Shown one piece after another: positions 36,453 through 47,817 of a DNA stretch of 53,085 bases. Source of the stretch: Bryobacterales bacterium (lineage in GTDB: Bacteria; Acidobacteriota; Terriglobia; Bryobacterales; UBA6623); NCBI GenBank assembly GCA_028819235.1, contig JAPPMC010000109.1, positions 1 through 53,085 on the forward strand. The letters are read 5' to 3'. Made by a program: the position numbers and the translations under genes. Numbering within the stretch: the stretch's first letter is position 1; each line of letters opens with the position of its first letter. The notes under the pieces are model-generated. The model did no database searches. It saw nothing but the letters and a program-made list of their open reading frames with translations, and was not told the DNA's origin.

Positions 36453-38138
36453 TTGCCGGCTACAGCGAAAGTCCAGCCGCGCGTGGCCACCGCCCTGCTG
36501 GCACTGTCCATGTTCCTGACGGGGGCGAGCGGCTTCGTATTCGAGTGCATCCTCAGCACCGTCGCGACGTTCATCCTCGGCAACAGCATCGAGCAGTTCT
36601 CAGTCACGATCTCGCTGATGATGCTGATGATGGGCGTGGCTGGGGTCTGTCAGCGCCTGCTGTCGGACGCACACCTAGTCGAGAAGTTCCTGATTGTCGA
36701 GGTTTCCTTGGCGCTCTTGGGTGGCTTCGCTCCGATCGCCGTCTACGGCTCATACGCCACGATGGAGATGCACTACGTGGCCGTCCAGTACTTTTTCGTG
36801 CTGGCGATCGGATTCCTGATCGGGCTAGAGATCCCGCTCGTGCTCCGCATTAATCGGGCATACGTCCCGCAGCTGAAATCCAACATAGCGGCCGTGTTCA
36901 GCACGGACTACTTGGGAGCGTTCATCGGAGCTGTGGTCTGGGTGTACGTTCTGCTCAGGCACTTCCCGCTGACCGAAACCAGCTTCTTCGTCGCAGGGAT
37001 GAACTTTGCGGTCGCCTGCATTGCCTATGCCTACTTCTCCTTCCACGGAGCGGCGTCGCGGAGAATGGCCGCGATCGGCCTGATCGCGGCCACGGCAGGT
37101 GCCCTGACGTTCGGCTATGCACGCAATCGCGACTGGAGCCAGCTGTTCGAGCAGAGGTTCTACACCGAGCCGATCGCCTTCTCGCAGACCACCAAGTACC
37201 AGCGTTTAGTGCTGACCGCGTCCCCCAACCCGGTCGACTATCGGCTGTACATCAACGGAAACTTGCAGTTCTCCAGTCTGGACGAGCACATCTACCACGA
37301 AATGTTGGTGCACCCAGCGCTCCGCCTTGCCCGAGATCCCAGCCGTGTCCTGATCCTGGGCGGAGGCGACGGGCTGGCGCTGCGCGAGGTCCTCAAGCAC
37401 GACGGCGTCAAGCACGTGACGCTGGTCGACATCGACCCCGACATGATCCGGTTCGCGGCTACTCACGATGTGATGACGGAACTGAACGGTGGTGCATTCG
37501 CTGACGCCAGGGTCTTGGCTGACGTCGCCGCTGAGCCAAGCGTTCGTTCCGGGACTGTTCCGCTGTACGGTTATGCCGGAGAAGAGGAGGGCGCGGTCGA
37601 GCAGGCGGCAATGGTCGGCGTGTACACCATCGACGCGGACAAGTTCCTCGCCACCGCAGAGGGGCTCTACGGGGTTGTCCTGATCGACCTTCCGGACCCT
37701 AACTCCGTGGAGCTGGTCAAGCTCTACAGCCGGGAGTTCTACCTGAGGCTCGCCGGGTCCTTGGACGCTGGCGGCGTGATTGCCATGCAGGCGACGTCCC
37801 CATACCACGCCAAGGAGTCGTTCCTTTGCATTCTCAGGACGCTGCGCAGCGCCGGGTACAAGGTTCTTCCGTTCCATGAGAATGTGCCGAGTTTCGGCGA
37901 CTGGGGCTGGATCCTGGCATGGCGATCGCCAGAGTCCGTGCCTGCCGTGCTAGATCGCATCGACTACCTGCAGGACTTCGGAGTGCCGGACCAGGAGCTG
38001 AAGTACTTGACTCCAAGGCGGTTCCGAGCCTCGACCACCTTTGGGAAAGGGGGGCTTGAGGCCGAGAATCATGATGTCAACACGCTGATGCATCCGGTCC
38101 TTCTCCGCCTCTACCTGACAGAGAGCTGGCTACGTTGA
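36453..38138 (+). CDS. membrane-embedded spermidine synthase-like aminopropyltransferase
   Basis: 561 residues. The first 225 hold about seven membrane segments (ATALLALSMFLTGASGFVF, FFVLAIGFLIGLEIPLVL, and others). The rest is a SpeE-type domain: YRLYINGNLQFSSLDEHIYH, nucleotide motif GGGDG at 303-307 in LILGGGDGLALREVLKH, LVDIDPDMI and VLIDLPDPNS. Compared with soluble SpeE there are about 35 extra residues (roughly 355-390) before YTIDADKF. It would move an aminopropyl group from decarboxylated SAM to an amine; the acceptor is not known. The start is TTG 36453; GTG 36483 and ATG 36510 are alternatives. This membrane type is often co-encoded with DUF350 and DUF4178, which lie 10 kb upstream. 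Confidence 0.85.
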   Translation: MPATAKVQPRVATALLALSMFLTGASGFVFECILSTVATFILGNSIEQFSVTISLMMLMMGVAGVCQRLLSDAHLVEKFLIVEVSLALLGGFAPIAVYGSYATMEMHYVAVQYFFVLAIGFLIGLEIPLVLRINRAYVPQLKSNIAAVFSTDYLGAFIGAVVWVYVLLRHFPLTETSFFVAGMNFAVACIAYAYFSFHGAASRRMAAIGLIAATAGALTFGYARNRDWSQLFEQRFYTEPIAFSQTTKYQRLVLTASPNPVDYRLYINGNLQFSSLDEHIYHEMLVHPALRLARDPSRVLILGGGDGLALREVLKHDGVKHVTLVDIDPDMIRFAATHDVMTELNGGAFADARVLADVAAEPSVRSGTVPLYGYAGEEEGAVEQAAMVGVYTIDADKFLATAEGLYGVVLIDLPDPNSVELVKLYSREFYLRLAGSLDAGGVIAMQATSPYHAKESFLCILRTLRSAGYKVLPFHENVPSFGDWGWILAWRSPESVPAVLDRIDYLQDFGVPDQELKYLTPRRFRASTTFGKGGLEAENHDVNTLMHPVLLRLYLTESWLR

Positions 38139-38233
38139 GCCTGGCGTCGACTCGGCTGGAGCACCGCAGCCTGGGTCGGGAACGGTTGGTATCCTAGGCA
38201 TTCTGGCCCTCACCGGGCCGGACCGGTGACGTA

Positions 38234-38992
38234 ATGAGCAAGATCTCCCTCGATGGCCATATCGCCGCCGTAACAGGCGCAAGCAAGGGCCTCGGGCGAG
38301 AAATGGCCGAGGCGTTGGCCGCCGCCGGAGCAAAAGTGCTTCTCATTGCCCGAGATGAAGCGCTGCTCAGCGAAGTCGTCCGTGGGATCCGCGCACGAGG
38401 CGGGGTCGCAGAGTACATGACCGCCGATGTGACGGACGAGACGGTTGGAGACGAAGCCAATCAGTTCGCCAGGGAAACTCTAGGGCCTTGCGACATCCTT
38501 GTCAACAATGCGGGCATCAACAACCGCAAGACGATCGAGGAGATGTCCTTTGAGGAGTGGAACGAGATCATCGCGGTGAACCTCACAGGCCCGTTCGCGA
38601 TGTCGCGAGCTTTGGTGCCCGGGATGAAGAAGGCCGGCTGGGGCCGGATCATAAACATGACGTCGATCATGTCGCACGTCTCCCTCCCCAGCCGCACAGG
38701 CTATTCGACAACCAAGGCTGGATTGCTAGGCTTCACCAGAGCGCTGGCCCTCGAGCTGGCTCCCCACAACATTACGGTCAACGGAATCAGCCCGGGCCCG
38801 TTCGCGACGGAAATGAACCGCCCGCTGATTGAAGATCCGGAGAAGAACAGTCAGTTCTTGGCCAGCATCCCTCTAGGTCGTTGGGGCCGACCGAAGGAAA
38901 TCGGGACACTCGCCGTCTACATCTGTTCCGACGATTCGGGCTACTTGACGGGCACAGATATCGTCATCGACGGCGGTTGGCTCGCCCGCTAG
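38234..38992 (+). CDS. short-chain dehydrogenase/reductase
   Basis: A 252-residue classical SDR. TGASKGLG at 14-21 binds NAD(P), NNAG at 91-94, Asn116, Ser144, Tyr157 and Lys161 (YSTTK) form the catalytic tetrad, and ISPGPFATEM and the C-terminal GTDIVIDGGW are typical of the gluconate 5-dehydrogenase/3-oxoacyl reductase group. The substrate is not predictable. Its 3' end overlaps the convergent polysaccharide deacetylase gene by 29 bp. Confidence 0.93.
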   Translation: MSKISLDGHIAAVTGASKGLGREMAEALAAAGAKVLLIARDEALLSEVVRGIRARGGVAEYMTADVTDETVGDEANQFARETLGPCDILVNNAGINNRKTIEEMSFEEWNEIIAVNLTGPFAMSRALVPGMKKAGWGRIINMTSIMSHVSLPSRTGYSTTKAGLLGFTRALALELAPHNITVNGISPGPFATEMNRPLIEDPEKNSQFLASIPLGRWGRPKEIGTLAVYICSDDSGYLTGTDIVIDGGWLAR

Positions 38993-39647
38993 CGGCTTCG
39001 CTGCGCAGGGCCACGAAGCGATAGCCACGGTCCTTGAGCGCGGGGACGATCTCAAGAACGGCCCGTAGGGTTTCTGACCGATCCGCGGTCGGCTGGGCGC
39101 GGTCCCCGTCATGTAGGCAGATCACGGCCTGCGGGCGCGTGCGCCGCAGGACACGGCGCACTATTCGAGCGCTGTCCCATTTCCAGTCGTTGCCGATGAC
39201 GGTCCAGCCGACCGCGACTAGTCCCTCCGTTGTGAGGATCCGTTCGAGGCCGGGCGCCGCCAGACCGTATGGGGCGCGAAACAGGTTTGGCCGCGCACCC
39301 GTCGCAGCCTCGACCTCTTCTTGCGTGCTCACCACCTCCCGGGCAATCCGCGGGCGGGAGCACAGCGGAAGGACCGGATGAGAGAAGGTGTGGTTGCCAA
39401 TCGTGTGGCCCTCCTCTACGATGGCGCGGGCGACCTCAGGCCTCCGCCGAACGTTGCGGCCGCAGACAAAGAACGCGGCCTTCACGTCCATCCTGCTCAG
39501 GGCTTCCAGGAATGCGGGCGTCTCGTTGCTCGGCCCATCGTCAAACGTCAGTGCAACCGCGTCCGGCCCAAGGGGAAGCAGGGAGCTCGAGTCTCCCGGC
39601 CATAGGTCCTGGGCTGGAGAACGGTCGGGGTGGTCGCCATTCCCCAC
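38964..39647 (-). CDS. NodB-type polysaccharide deacetylase
   Basis: About 227 residues from GTG 39647; the frame is open to an ATG at 39905, but the extra 86 residues look non-coding. NodB motifs are all present: TFDDGP with the catalytic base and metal aspartate, NHTFSHP with the two metal histidines, RAPYG, and LHDGD near the end. It would remove acetyl groups from N-acetylglucosamine polymers or peptidoglycan. There is no signal peptide with either start, unusual for this class, so a true start or a lost signal upstream remains possible. It overlaps the SDR gene tail to tail by 29 bp. Confidence 0.85.
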   Translation of the reverse strand: MGNGDHPDRSPAQDLWPGDSSSLLPLGPDAVALTFDDGPSNETPAFLEALSRMDVKAAFFVCGRNVRRRPEVARAIVEEGHTIGNHTFSHPVLPLCSRPRIAREVVSTQEEVEAATGARPNLFRAPYGLAAPGLERILTTEGLVAVGWTVIGNDWKWDSARIVRRVLRRTRPQAVICLHDGDRAQPTADRSETLRAVLEIVPALKDRGYRFVALRSEAASGRANRRR

Positions 39648-39905
39648 GCCACGGGATCCCGATCCGAAAACCCTCGAACCAATCGTCGCGCCAGGCCGTG
39701 CGAGAAGCCCAAGTTGTGGCGATTCCTGAGACCGACCGAGTGCGGCATCGCTTGCGGGCGCGGCCAGTCCCGGGTCGTCGTTAGGCGTCCCGCGTGCACC
39801 GATCTGGGCAATGCCATCCGTAGTGTTGATCGCCGGCGGTTCGTGCCAACGCTGAGCGGATCGTGTGTTCGTGCCCTCCGACGACCAACCTGGCGTATCG
39901 ATCAC

Positions 39906-40717
39906 GATTAGAGTCCGGCCCCTCTGGCGCTCTGCAAATCGGGCGGCATTCGCAGTTCCCGCAGCACAGTGGGCATGTCGCTGGTTAGGAGACAGTGGCT
40001 GGTGTTGAACTCTTCCGCCAGTTCTGTTTGGCGGAGATGTTTGTGCGGCGTGCGTACCCGCATCCGAAGGGATTTCAAGACTTCAGATGCCGACTCGGTG
40101 GGGCATCGTTGTGGGCGATTCCCATCCAACGCGGACGACTTCCTCCCAGTGCCTCTTCTCACTCTGTACCTGAGCCACGACTGTACATCGTTGAGTCCGG
40201 ACACCCAATAGTCAACCTCCTCAACTGCAATCTGGGCCTCCCATGGGCACTCCGTTCCTACACGATCGGCTCTGCAGGCCTGCATGGGTAGCGGATAACA
40301 GTCGGAGCAAGATCACAACCTAGACCAGTGTCGCCTAGCGACGACCGGACACATCTTGCGGAGACGGGCCGTCTGCGTCCGTAGTCGTTGTCGGCACGGT
40401 CGTCATCCGCGGACGCCCTTGCCGCCACGTCGCTGACGGCCCTGCGAACCGGCGTGGCTGTCGTCCTTCCTCACTGCGGCTTCTTGGCCGCTCGCAGCGC
40501 CCGGAATCCGGGAACTCCTGAAGGGGTCACCTCGGTCAGGCGGAACGCCGCTCCCCCTCGACCCCCGGATTTGCACCGCGTCTCTCGGCAAGTGAATCCC
40601 TCCGCGCGAGCGTCATTTCACGGCTTGCCGCGGACCATCCGAATCCTGCTCGGTTCGGCGGGGCCAAACCCCTATACTGTTACCTTCGGTTGCAAGCCGA
40701 CGATTGGATGGACGGTC
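39906..40717. other. intergenic stretch without a recognisable gene
   Basis: Short frames on both strands give no recognisable protein. A TATACT hexamer at 40673-40678 may be a -10 for the small gene at 40718. Confidence 0.4.
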
Positions 40718-40984
40718 GTGAAGCTCAAGCTCGAGCGCGAATTCCGGTCGCCGCAACGGGAGGCTGCGATGTTCTTCGGGATGTTCCTGAGGGGCCAGCC
40801 GGTCGAATCGCTGCGCGCCCAGATCGACGTCCCGCCCAAGGTGTTCATTAAATGGATGAGGCTGCCCGAGTACGATCCTGACTTTCGCGACCATCTGCGG
40901 CGCACCTACGTCTATCGGAAGCAAGTTCTTTGGATTTTTGATTCGTTGGTGACGTCGTCGCAGTCCAGCACGCCCAGCCAATGA
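40718..40984 (+). CDS. small conserved-looking protein, possible DNA-binding helix domain
   Basis: 88 residues from GTG 40718. The N-terminal two thirds ([20 protein letters not shown], then [20 protein letters not shown] and [18 protein letters not shown]) have the amphipathic helices and balanced composition of a real protein; the frame upstream does not. A helix-turn-helix-like fold is possible from the '[12 protein letters not shown]' segment. I recall similar short acidobacterial proteins but no function. It lies 70 bp upstream of acs on the same strand and may be cotranscribed with it. Confidence 0.6.
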   Translation: MKLKLEREFRSPQREAAMFFGMFLRGQPVESLRAQIDVPPKVFIKWMRLPEYDPDFRDHLRRTYVYRKQVLWIFDSLVTSSQSSTPSQ

Positions 40985-41054
40985 AGCGACCGCCCGCTCG
41001 CGTTGCGAAGGGCAGCGCCCGCCCCGCAGCACGACCGAGCATGGGAGACACGTG

Positions 41055-42992
<1,938 letters not shown>

Positions 42993-43000
42993 AGCCTCGA

Positions 43001-43023
43001 GCCCTACTCCTTCGGGTGAGGGC
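43001..43023 (+). terminator. hairpin after acs
   Basis: GCC and GGC arms enclose CTCC-TTCG-GGTGAG, an imperfect stem with a TTCG loop, 9 bp after the acs stop. There is no T-run, so it is a weak terminator candidate. Confidence 0.3.
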
Positions 43024-43162
43024 ACTTCCCATGCGCAATTGCGGATGCTGGCCGGACGTGCCGGTCAGGCTGCCCGCTTCCGGCTCGTCCGCAACGACGG
43101 TGTTTTAGCGGAGCGGTGCGCGCTGCGGAACTCGCCCGGTCCGCCTGAGCGCGGACGTTGGC

Positions 43163-44614
43163 CTATGCCACCAGCTGCGGGATGGGGTCGCCGTGCACGT
43201 CGGTCAGGCGCATGTGGCGTCCATTGAAGAAATACGTCAGCCTTGTATGGTCAATGCCCAGCAAGTGCAGGATCGTCGCATGCATGTCGTGGTACGTCAG
43301 CACCTGCTGTTCCGCCTTGTAGCCGAACTCGTCCGTCGCTCCTACGGACTGGCCGCCGGGCACGCCCGCGCCGGCCATCCAGGTCACCATGGCGTGAGGA
43401 TTGTGGTCGCGCCCAAGCCCGCGCTGCGAGATCGGCATCCGCCCGAACTCTGAGTGCCAGACCACGAGCGTGTCCTCGAACAGGCCAGTGCGCTTGAGGT
43501 CCTTCAGAAGGCCGGCGATGGGCTTGTCGACCTCTCCGGCGTGGAGCGTGTGGTTCTCTATCAGGTTGCTGTGCGCGTCCCAAGTGTCGATGTTCTGCTG
43601 GCGCAGCGCCCCGCTGTAGAGCTGGATAAAGCGTACGCCGCGCTCCACCAGCCGGCGCGCCAGCAGGCACTGCCTGCCGAACGGCTCCGTGGTGGGGTCG
43701 TCCATGCCGTACAGGCGCTTGGTTTCCTCCGACTCTTGGGCAACGTCGACGGCTTCCGGAGCGCATCCCTGCATTCGGTAGGCCAGCTCGTACGAGGCGA
43801 TGCGCGCCGCCAGCTCCGACGATCCTGGGTGCCGTTCCGCGTGCTCGCTGTTGAGCCGGGCCAAGTGGTCAAGCCGGGCCCTCTGTTGCTCGGGCGAGAT
43901 GAATTCGCTGGGCGGGCGCATGTCCAGAATGGGATCCCCCTGTGAGCGGAACACAGTGCCCTGGTATGTGGCCGGCAGGTAGCCGCTGCTCCAGTTGGCG
44001 GGGCCGGAGAACGGCCCGCCCCGGTGGTCGTAGATCACCACAAATCCCGGCAGGCTCTGGTTTTCCGAGCCCAGGCCGTATGTCACCCAGCTGCCGACGC
44101 TCGGGTGTCCCATCAGGACCGAGCCCGTGTTCCATTCGTAGTGCGCCAGCACGTGGTCGTTGGACCGGCCCTTGCACGAATGCACAAAGGCGATGTCGTC
44201 AACCATCGCTCCGGTGTGGGGGAACAAGTCCGAGACGAGCTTTCCGCACTCTCCGTAGGGCTTGAACCCGAACGGGCTGCGCATCAGCGGCCCCGGGAAT
44301 CCCTGCCGCACCCGCACTTTGCCCTTTCCGGTGAGCGGCTTCCCGTGGTGCCGTTCCAGCATCGGCTTGTGGTCAAACGTGTCGACATGGCTGACGCCGC
44401 CGCTCATGAAGAGCGATATGACCGCCTTCGCGCGGGGCTCGAAGTGCGGCTTGCGCGGGGCGGTGGGCGACTCGATTCCGGCAACGTCGCACGGGTTGCT
44501 GGCGGCCAGCAGGCCGTCCTGCTGCAACATGTGGGCGAGGGCAATTCCGCTGATGCCCTCGCCGGCTCGGAACAGGAAGTCCCTTCGGGACAGGAAGCGA
44601 TTGTCAGCCGGCAT
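43163..44614 (-). CDS. DUF1501-family exported protein
   Basis: A 483-residue protein with a twin-arginine signal (LSRRDFLFRAGEGISGIALA) and a DUF1501 domain: RAKAVISLFMSGGVSHVDTF, MVDDIAFVHSCKGRSNDH, QCLLARRLVERGVRFIQLYS, LVVWHSEFGRMPISQ and GRDHNPHAMVTWMAGAG. DUF1501 proteins belong to the alkaline phosphatase/sulfatase-like fold and are nearly always paired with PSD1/cytochrome proteins; no activity is proven. It overlaps the upstream partner gene by 11 bp. Confidence 0.93.
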   Translation of the reverse strand: MPADNRFLSRRDFLFRAGEGISGIALAHMLQQDGLLAASNPCDVAGIESPTAPRKPHFEPRAKAVISLFMSGGVSHVDTFDHKPMLERHHGKPLTGKGKVRVRQGFPGPLMRSPFGFKPYGECGKLVSDLFPHTGAMVDDIAFVHSCKGRSNDHVLAHYEWNTGSVLMGHPSVGSWVTYGLGSENQSLPGFVVIYDHRGGPFSGPANWSSGYLPATYQGTVFRSQGDPILDMRPPSEFISPEQQRARLDHLARLNSEHAERHPGSSELAARIASYELAYRMQGCAPEAVDVAQESEETKRLYGMDDPTTEPFGRQCLLARRLVERGVRFIQLYSGALRQQNIDTWDAHSNLIENHTLHAGEVDKPIAGLLKDLKRTGLFEDTLVVWHSEFGRMPISQRGLGRDHNPHAMVTWMAGAGVPGGQSVGATDEFGYKAEQQVLTYHDMHATILHLLGIDHTRLTYFFNGRHMRLTDVHGDPIPQLVA

Positions 44615-47168
44615 ATACGAACTCGTTCAGGTTCAGGATGACGCTGCACAGGTCGAACAGCGCCGCGTGGACGTCCCCGTCGTGGAAAGCGCGCTGGCGC
44701 TCCAGGAATTCGAGGTTCGCCTCCATCTCGCTCGCCTTGGGCTCGCGGCCGAGGGCAAGGCGGTAGGCCTGCCGGACGCGCCCGCGGTCGTCTGCCGCCA
44801 GTTCCTCTAGGCGACTGGCGAAAGCGTCGGCCTGGCGAAGCGAAAAATCGTTGTTGAGCAGGGTCAGTGCCTGGGTCGGCACCGTGGTCGTCGTGCGTCG
44901 CTCGCACGTGACGTTCATGTTCGGCTGGTCGAAGACTTCGAACAGCGGGTACCGCAGTCCGCGCTTGGCGTACGCGTACACGCTCCGCCTCCAGTTCTCG
45001 GGTCCGGGATCGCTTGCCTCCCACTTTCCCTTAGGAAACCCTTCCCGCACTTCCTCAGGAATCGGCGGGAAGAAACCCGGGCCGCCCGCCTCGAAATTGA
45101 GGTTGCCCGCCGCTTGCAGGATGGCGTCGCGGATCACCTCGGCTTCGAGTCGCCGATGTCGGAATCGCCACAGCAGGTCGTTCTCAGGATCCGCCTTGGC
45201 CGCTACGGGGTCGTGGTGGGCCGAGGCCATCTGGTAGCCCTCCGAGGACATGATCAGGCGGTGCATGCTCTTGATGCTCCAACCGCTGCGGACGAACTCG
45301 GTGGCCAGCCAGTCGAGCAGCTTCGGGTGGGTCGGATGCGTGCCCATGGCTCCGAAGTTGCCGGCCGTCTTGACGATGCCGGCCCCGAAATGGTGCATCC
45401 AGATGCGGTTGGCCATGACGCGCGCCGAGAGAGGGTTGTCCGGCGAGGTGATCCACTTGGCCAAGGCAAGCCGACGCCCGCTGGAAACGCGGTGCGAGGG
45501 TAGGGCCGGCTGGAACTCGGTACCGGTTGCCAGTGCTTCGATGAAGCCAGGCTGGACTGGATCGCCCAAGTTGCGGTAGTCGGCATTGGGCATGAAATGG
45601 GCCTGCGGCGGCTGGTACCCGGCAACCGGGAGCCATGTCCCCGTGATGCCGCTGAAGTCCTGCCGGTCGCCCTTGCCCGGTTGCGGCTCGTCGCCGAGGC
45701 CGTCGGGGGCGAACCGATAGTCCCCGTCACGGATGCCCATCGCAGTGGGCAGCGGGGCCGGGAGTTCACCCTCGAGGCGCTCGATCTCGCGCTTGAGGTG
45801 TTCCAGAGTCTCGGCATCCTCGGCCGACACGAACTCCTCATAGCCCGTGACGCTCATGGTCGTCACCTGCGCAGCCAACAGCTTCTGCCCCTCCGTCCGC
45901 TTGTTCTCTGGTGTTCGCACGGCGATGCGGATGTCCTCCGGGAAGTCTTCTAGAGCCCGCTCACGGGCCATGCGTCGGTACGGTGCTTGGATCTCGGCAA
46001 CCCGCTTTTCGAGCGGATCGATCTTCGCCGTCAAGGCGGCCGTCGCGGCTTCGTGGCGGCGGACGGTCTCGGGATCGGCCAGCGGGAACTCGTACCGGAT
46101 GTAGGGAAAGAACACCGCCATGGTGCGGTAGTAGTCCATCTGCGAGATGGCGTCGAACTTGTGGTCGTGGCAACGGGCGCAATCCACGGTCAGGCCGAGG
46201 AAGACCCGGCCGGTGGTCGCGATCATGTCGTCGAGGTAGTTGTACCGGTACTGCGGGTTGTCCTTCTCGCGGAACAGCACGCGAGGCCCCACGCGCAGCA
46301 TGCCGGTGGCCGTGAGGGAGTCGAAGGTGGGATTCTCCACCTCGTCTCCGGCCAGCTGTTCCTGAACGAAGCGGTCGTAGGGCTTGTCGTCGTTGAACGC
46401 GCGGATCACGTAGTCGCGGTAGCGCCAGGCGTGGGGCTGGTCGTAGTCGTGCTCGTAGCCGGAAGAGTCCGCATAGCGCACGGCGTCAAGCCAGTGACGC
46501 CCCCAGCGCTCGCCATAGCGCGGCGAGTCCAAGAGCTCGTCCACGAGCCGCGAGAACGCTTCCGCGGATGGGTCCGCGGCGAATGCGTCGACGACTTCTG
46601 GAGGCGGAAGCAGCCCGATCAGGTCGAGGTAGGCCCGGCGCACCAAGGTCCGGGGATCTGCCCTCGGTGCGGGACGGATTCCCGCTTCTTCACGGCGCTC
46701 CGCCAAGAAAGCGTCTACGGGGTTCGCTTGCCCGTCGGGCGGGTCCCAGCGTACGGGCTGATTGAATGCCCACCAGACCTTTTTCTGTTGCGGCTCAACC
46801 GTCCATTCCGCGCCGCTGTCGATCCAGCGCTGCAGCGTGGAGATCTCAGCGTCGGTGAGCTCCCCTCCGAATGGCATGCGCGGCTCCGCTAGGCCCGCCA
46901 CATGCCGGTACAGCGGGCTCGCTGCAGAGTTGCCGGGCTCGATTGCCGGTCCGCGCGAGCCTCCCTTGAGGATCGCTTCCCGGCTGTCGACGCGCAGGCC
47001 CGAAACCTGCTGCTTGTCCCCGTGGCATTGGGAGCAGCGGTTTTCAAAGATCGGGGCGACTTCGTCCTTGAAGTTTGGCGGAGGTGTCGCCGCCGCCAAG
47101 CTTGCAGCCAGCAGTGCGGTCAGCGAGGTTAGGATCAGCGCAGTACGGGTCACGGATAGACTTCTCAC
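44604..47168 (-). CDS. PSD1 and planctomycete cytochrome C domain protein
   Basis: An 854-residue exported protein. A signal peptide (ALILTSLTALLAASLAAA) is followed by a PSCyt1 cytochrome domain with CSQCH (Cys45, Cys48, His49), a DUF1549 (PSCyt2) domain with RYGERWGRHWLDAVRYADSS and a second CARCH site in GLTVDCARCHDHKFD, a coiled stretch around 370-460, and a DUF1553 (PSD1) domain with NPLSARVMANRIWMHHFG and TVPTQALTLLNNDF. The start is GTG 47168. Its 3' end overlaps the DUF1501 gene by 11 bp, so the products are made together and probably work as an electron-transfer pair outside the cytoplasm. The second such system in the window (with DUF1552) is at 31.9-35.7 kb. Confidence 0.93.
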   Translation of the reverse strand: MRSLSVTRTALILTSLTALLAASLAAATPPPNFKDEVAPIFENRCSQCHGDKQQVSGLRVDSREAILKGGSRGPAIEPGNSAASPLYRHVAGLAEPRMPFGGELTDAEISTLQRWIDSGAEWTVEPQQKKVWWAFNQPVRWDPPDGQANPVDAFLAERREEAGIRPAPRADPRTLVRRAYLDLIGLLPPPEVVDAFAADPSAEAFSRLVDELLDSPRYGERWGRHWLDAVRYADSSGYEHDYDQPHAWRYRDYVIRAFNDDKPYDRFVQEQLAGDEVENPTFDSLTATGMLRVGPRVLFREKDNPQYRYNYLDDMIATTGRVFLGLTVDCARCHDHKFDAISQMDYYRTMAVFFPYIRYEFPLADPETVRRHEAATAALTAKIDPLEKRVAEIQAPYRRMARERALEDFPEDIRIAVRTPENKRTEGQKLLAAQVTTMSVTGYEEFVSAEDAETLEHLKREIERLEGELPAPLPTAMGIRDGDYRFAPDGLGDEPQPGKGDRQDFSGITGTWLPVAGYQPPQAHFMPNADYRNLGDPVQPGFIEALATGTEFQPALPSHRVSSGRRLALAKWITSPDNPLSARVMANRIWMHHFGAGIVKTAGNFGAMGTHPTHPKLLDWLATEFVRSGWSIKSMHRLIMSSEGYQMASAHHDPVAAKADPENDLLWRFRHRRLEAEVIRDAILQAAGNLNFEAGGPGFFPPIPEEVREGFPKGKWEASDPGPENWRRSVYAYAKRGLRYPLFEVFDQPNMNVTCERRTTTTVPTQALTLLNNDFSLRQADAFASRLEELAADDRGRVRQAYRLALGREPKASEMEANLEFLERQRAFHDGDVHAALFDLCSVILNLNEFVYAG

Positions 47169-47817
47169 CCGTTAAGCAGTGTACTTCGGGCTACGGTCGC
47201 CCGGCAAGGGGATTTGCACGGGGATCTGGGCCACAATGGCCCCACTTGGAGCATTTCGGGTATTCGTGGATCGGCTTCGCGGTCCGCCGACTCCGGGCCG
47301 TCGGCCCATGCCGAGCGCTTGATCATAGGCTGCGAAGAGCAAAAAGTGCTCTTCGTCTTTGCGGCTTGGGTCGTGGAATCGCTGGCTTGCGATGCGCGTG
47401 ACGCGCTGCGGACACTTGTTCAGGTGGTGCTGACGGCGGAAAGTGATCTAGGCGGTAGTGCGGGCAGAGCTGTTGTTGCCGCTGGGGAAGGCGCGGCCGG
47501 GCACCGTTGCGCGACATTCGCAGGTAGCAGGTAGGTGGTGTGGCTGGCGAGCGCGCGGCAGTGAGCAATGGGTCCGTCCTGCGAAGCCATCCTGTCCGTC
47601 GGCCCACTTGCCGTACACAGAAAGCCGCTGCGGCTCTAGGCCGCTGATGCACGCCAGCACCGACGAGATGCAGTCAGAGCCATCAGACCCGGGCCGGCGC
47701 ACGCCTATCACTCACTTGCGGTCAGATGTCTCCGTCTGGGCTCTCGACTACGGGGACTGCGCTTCCAGCAGTCGTACGATGGCTAAGAACCGGAGCTTAC
47801 GCGGTTTCGGGTCCGAT
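47169..47817. other. intergenic stretch without a recognisable gene
   Basis: Divergent spacer between the PSD1 gene and the Uma2 gene. The Uma2 frame is open far upstream, but residues before about 47779 are Ser/Arg/Pro rich and do not look like part of the protein. Confidence 0.4.
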
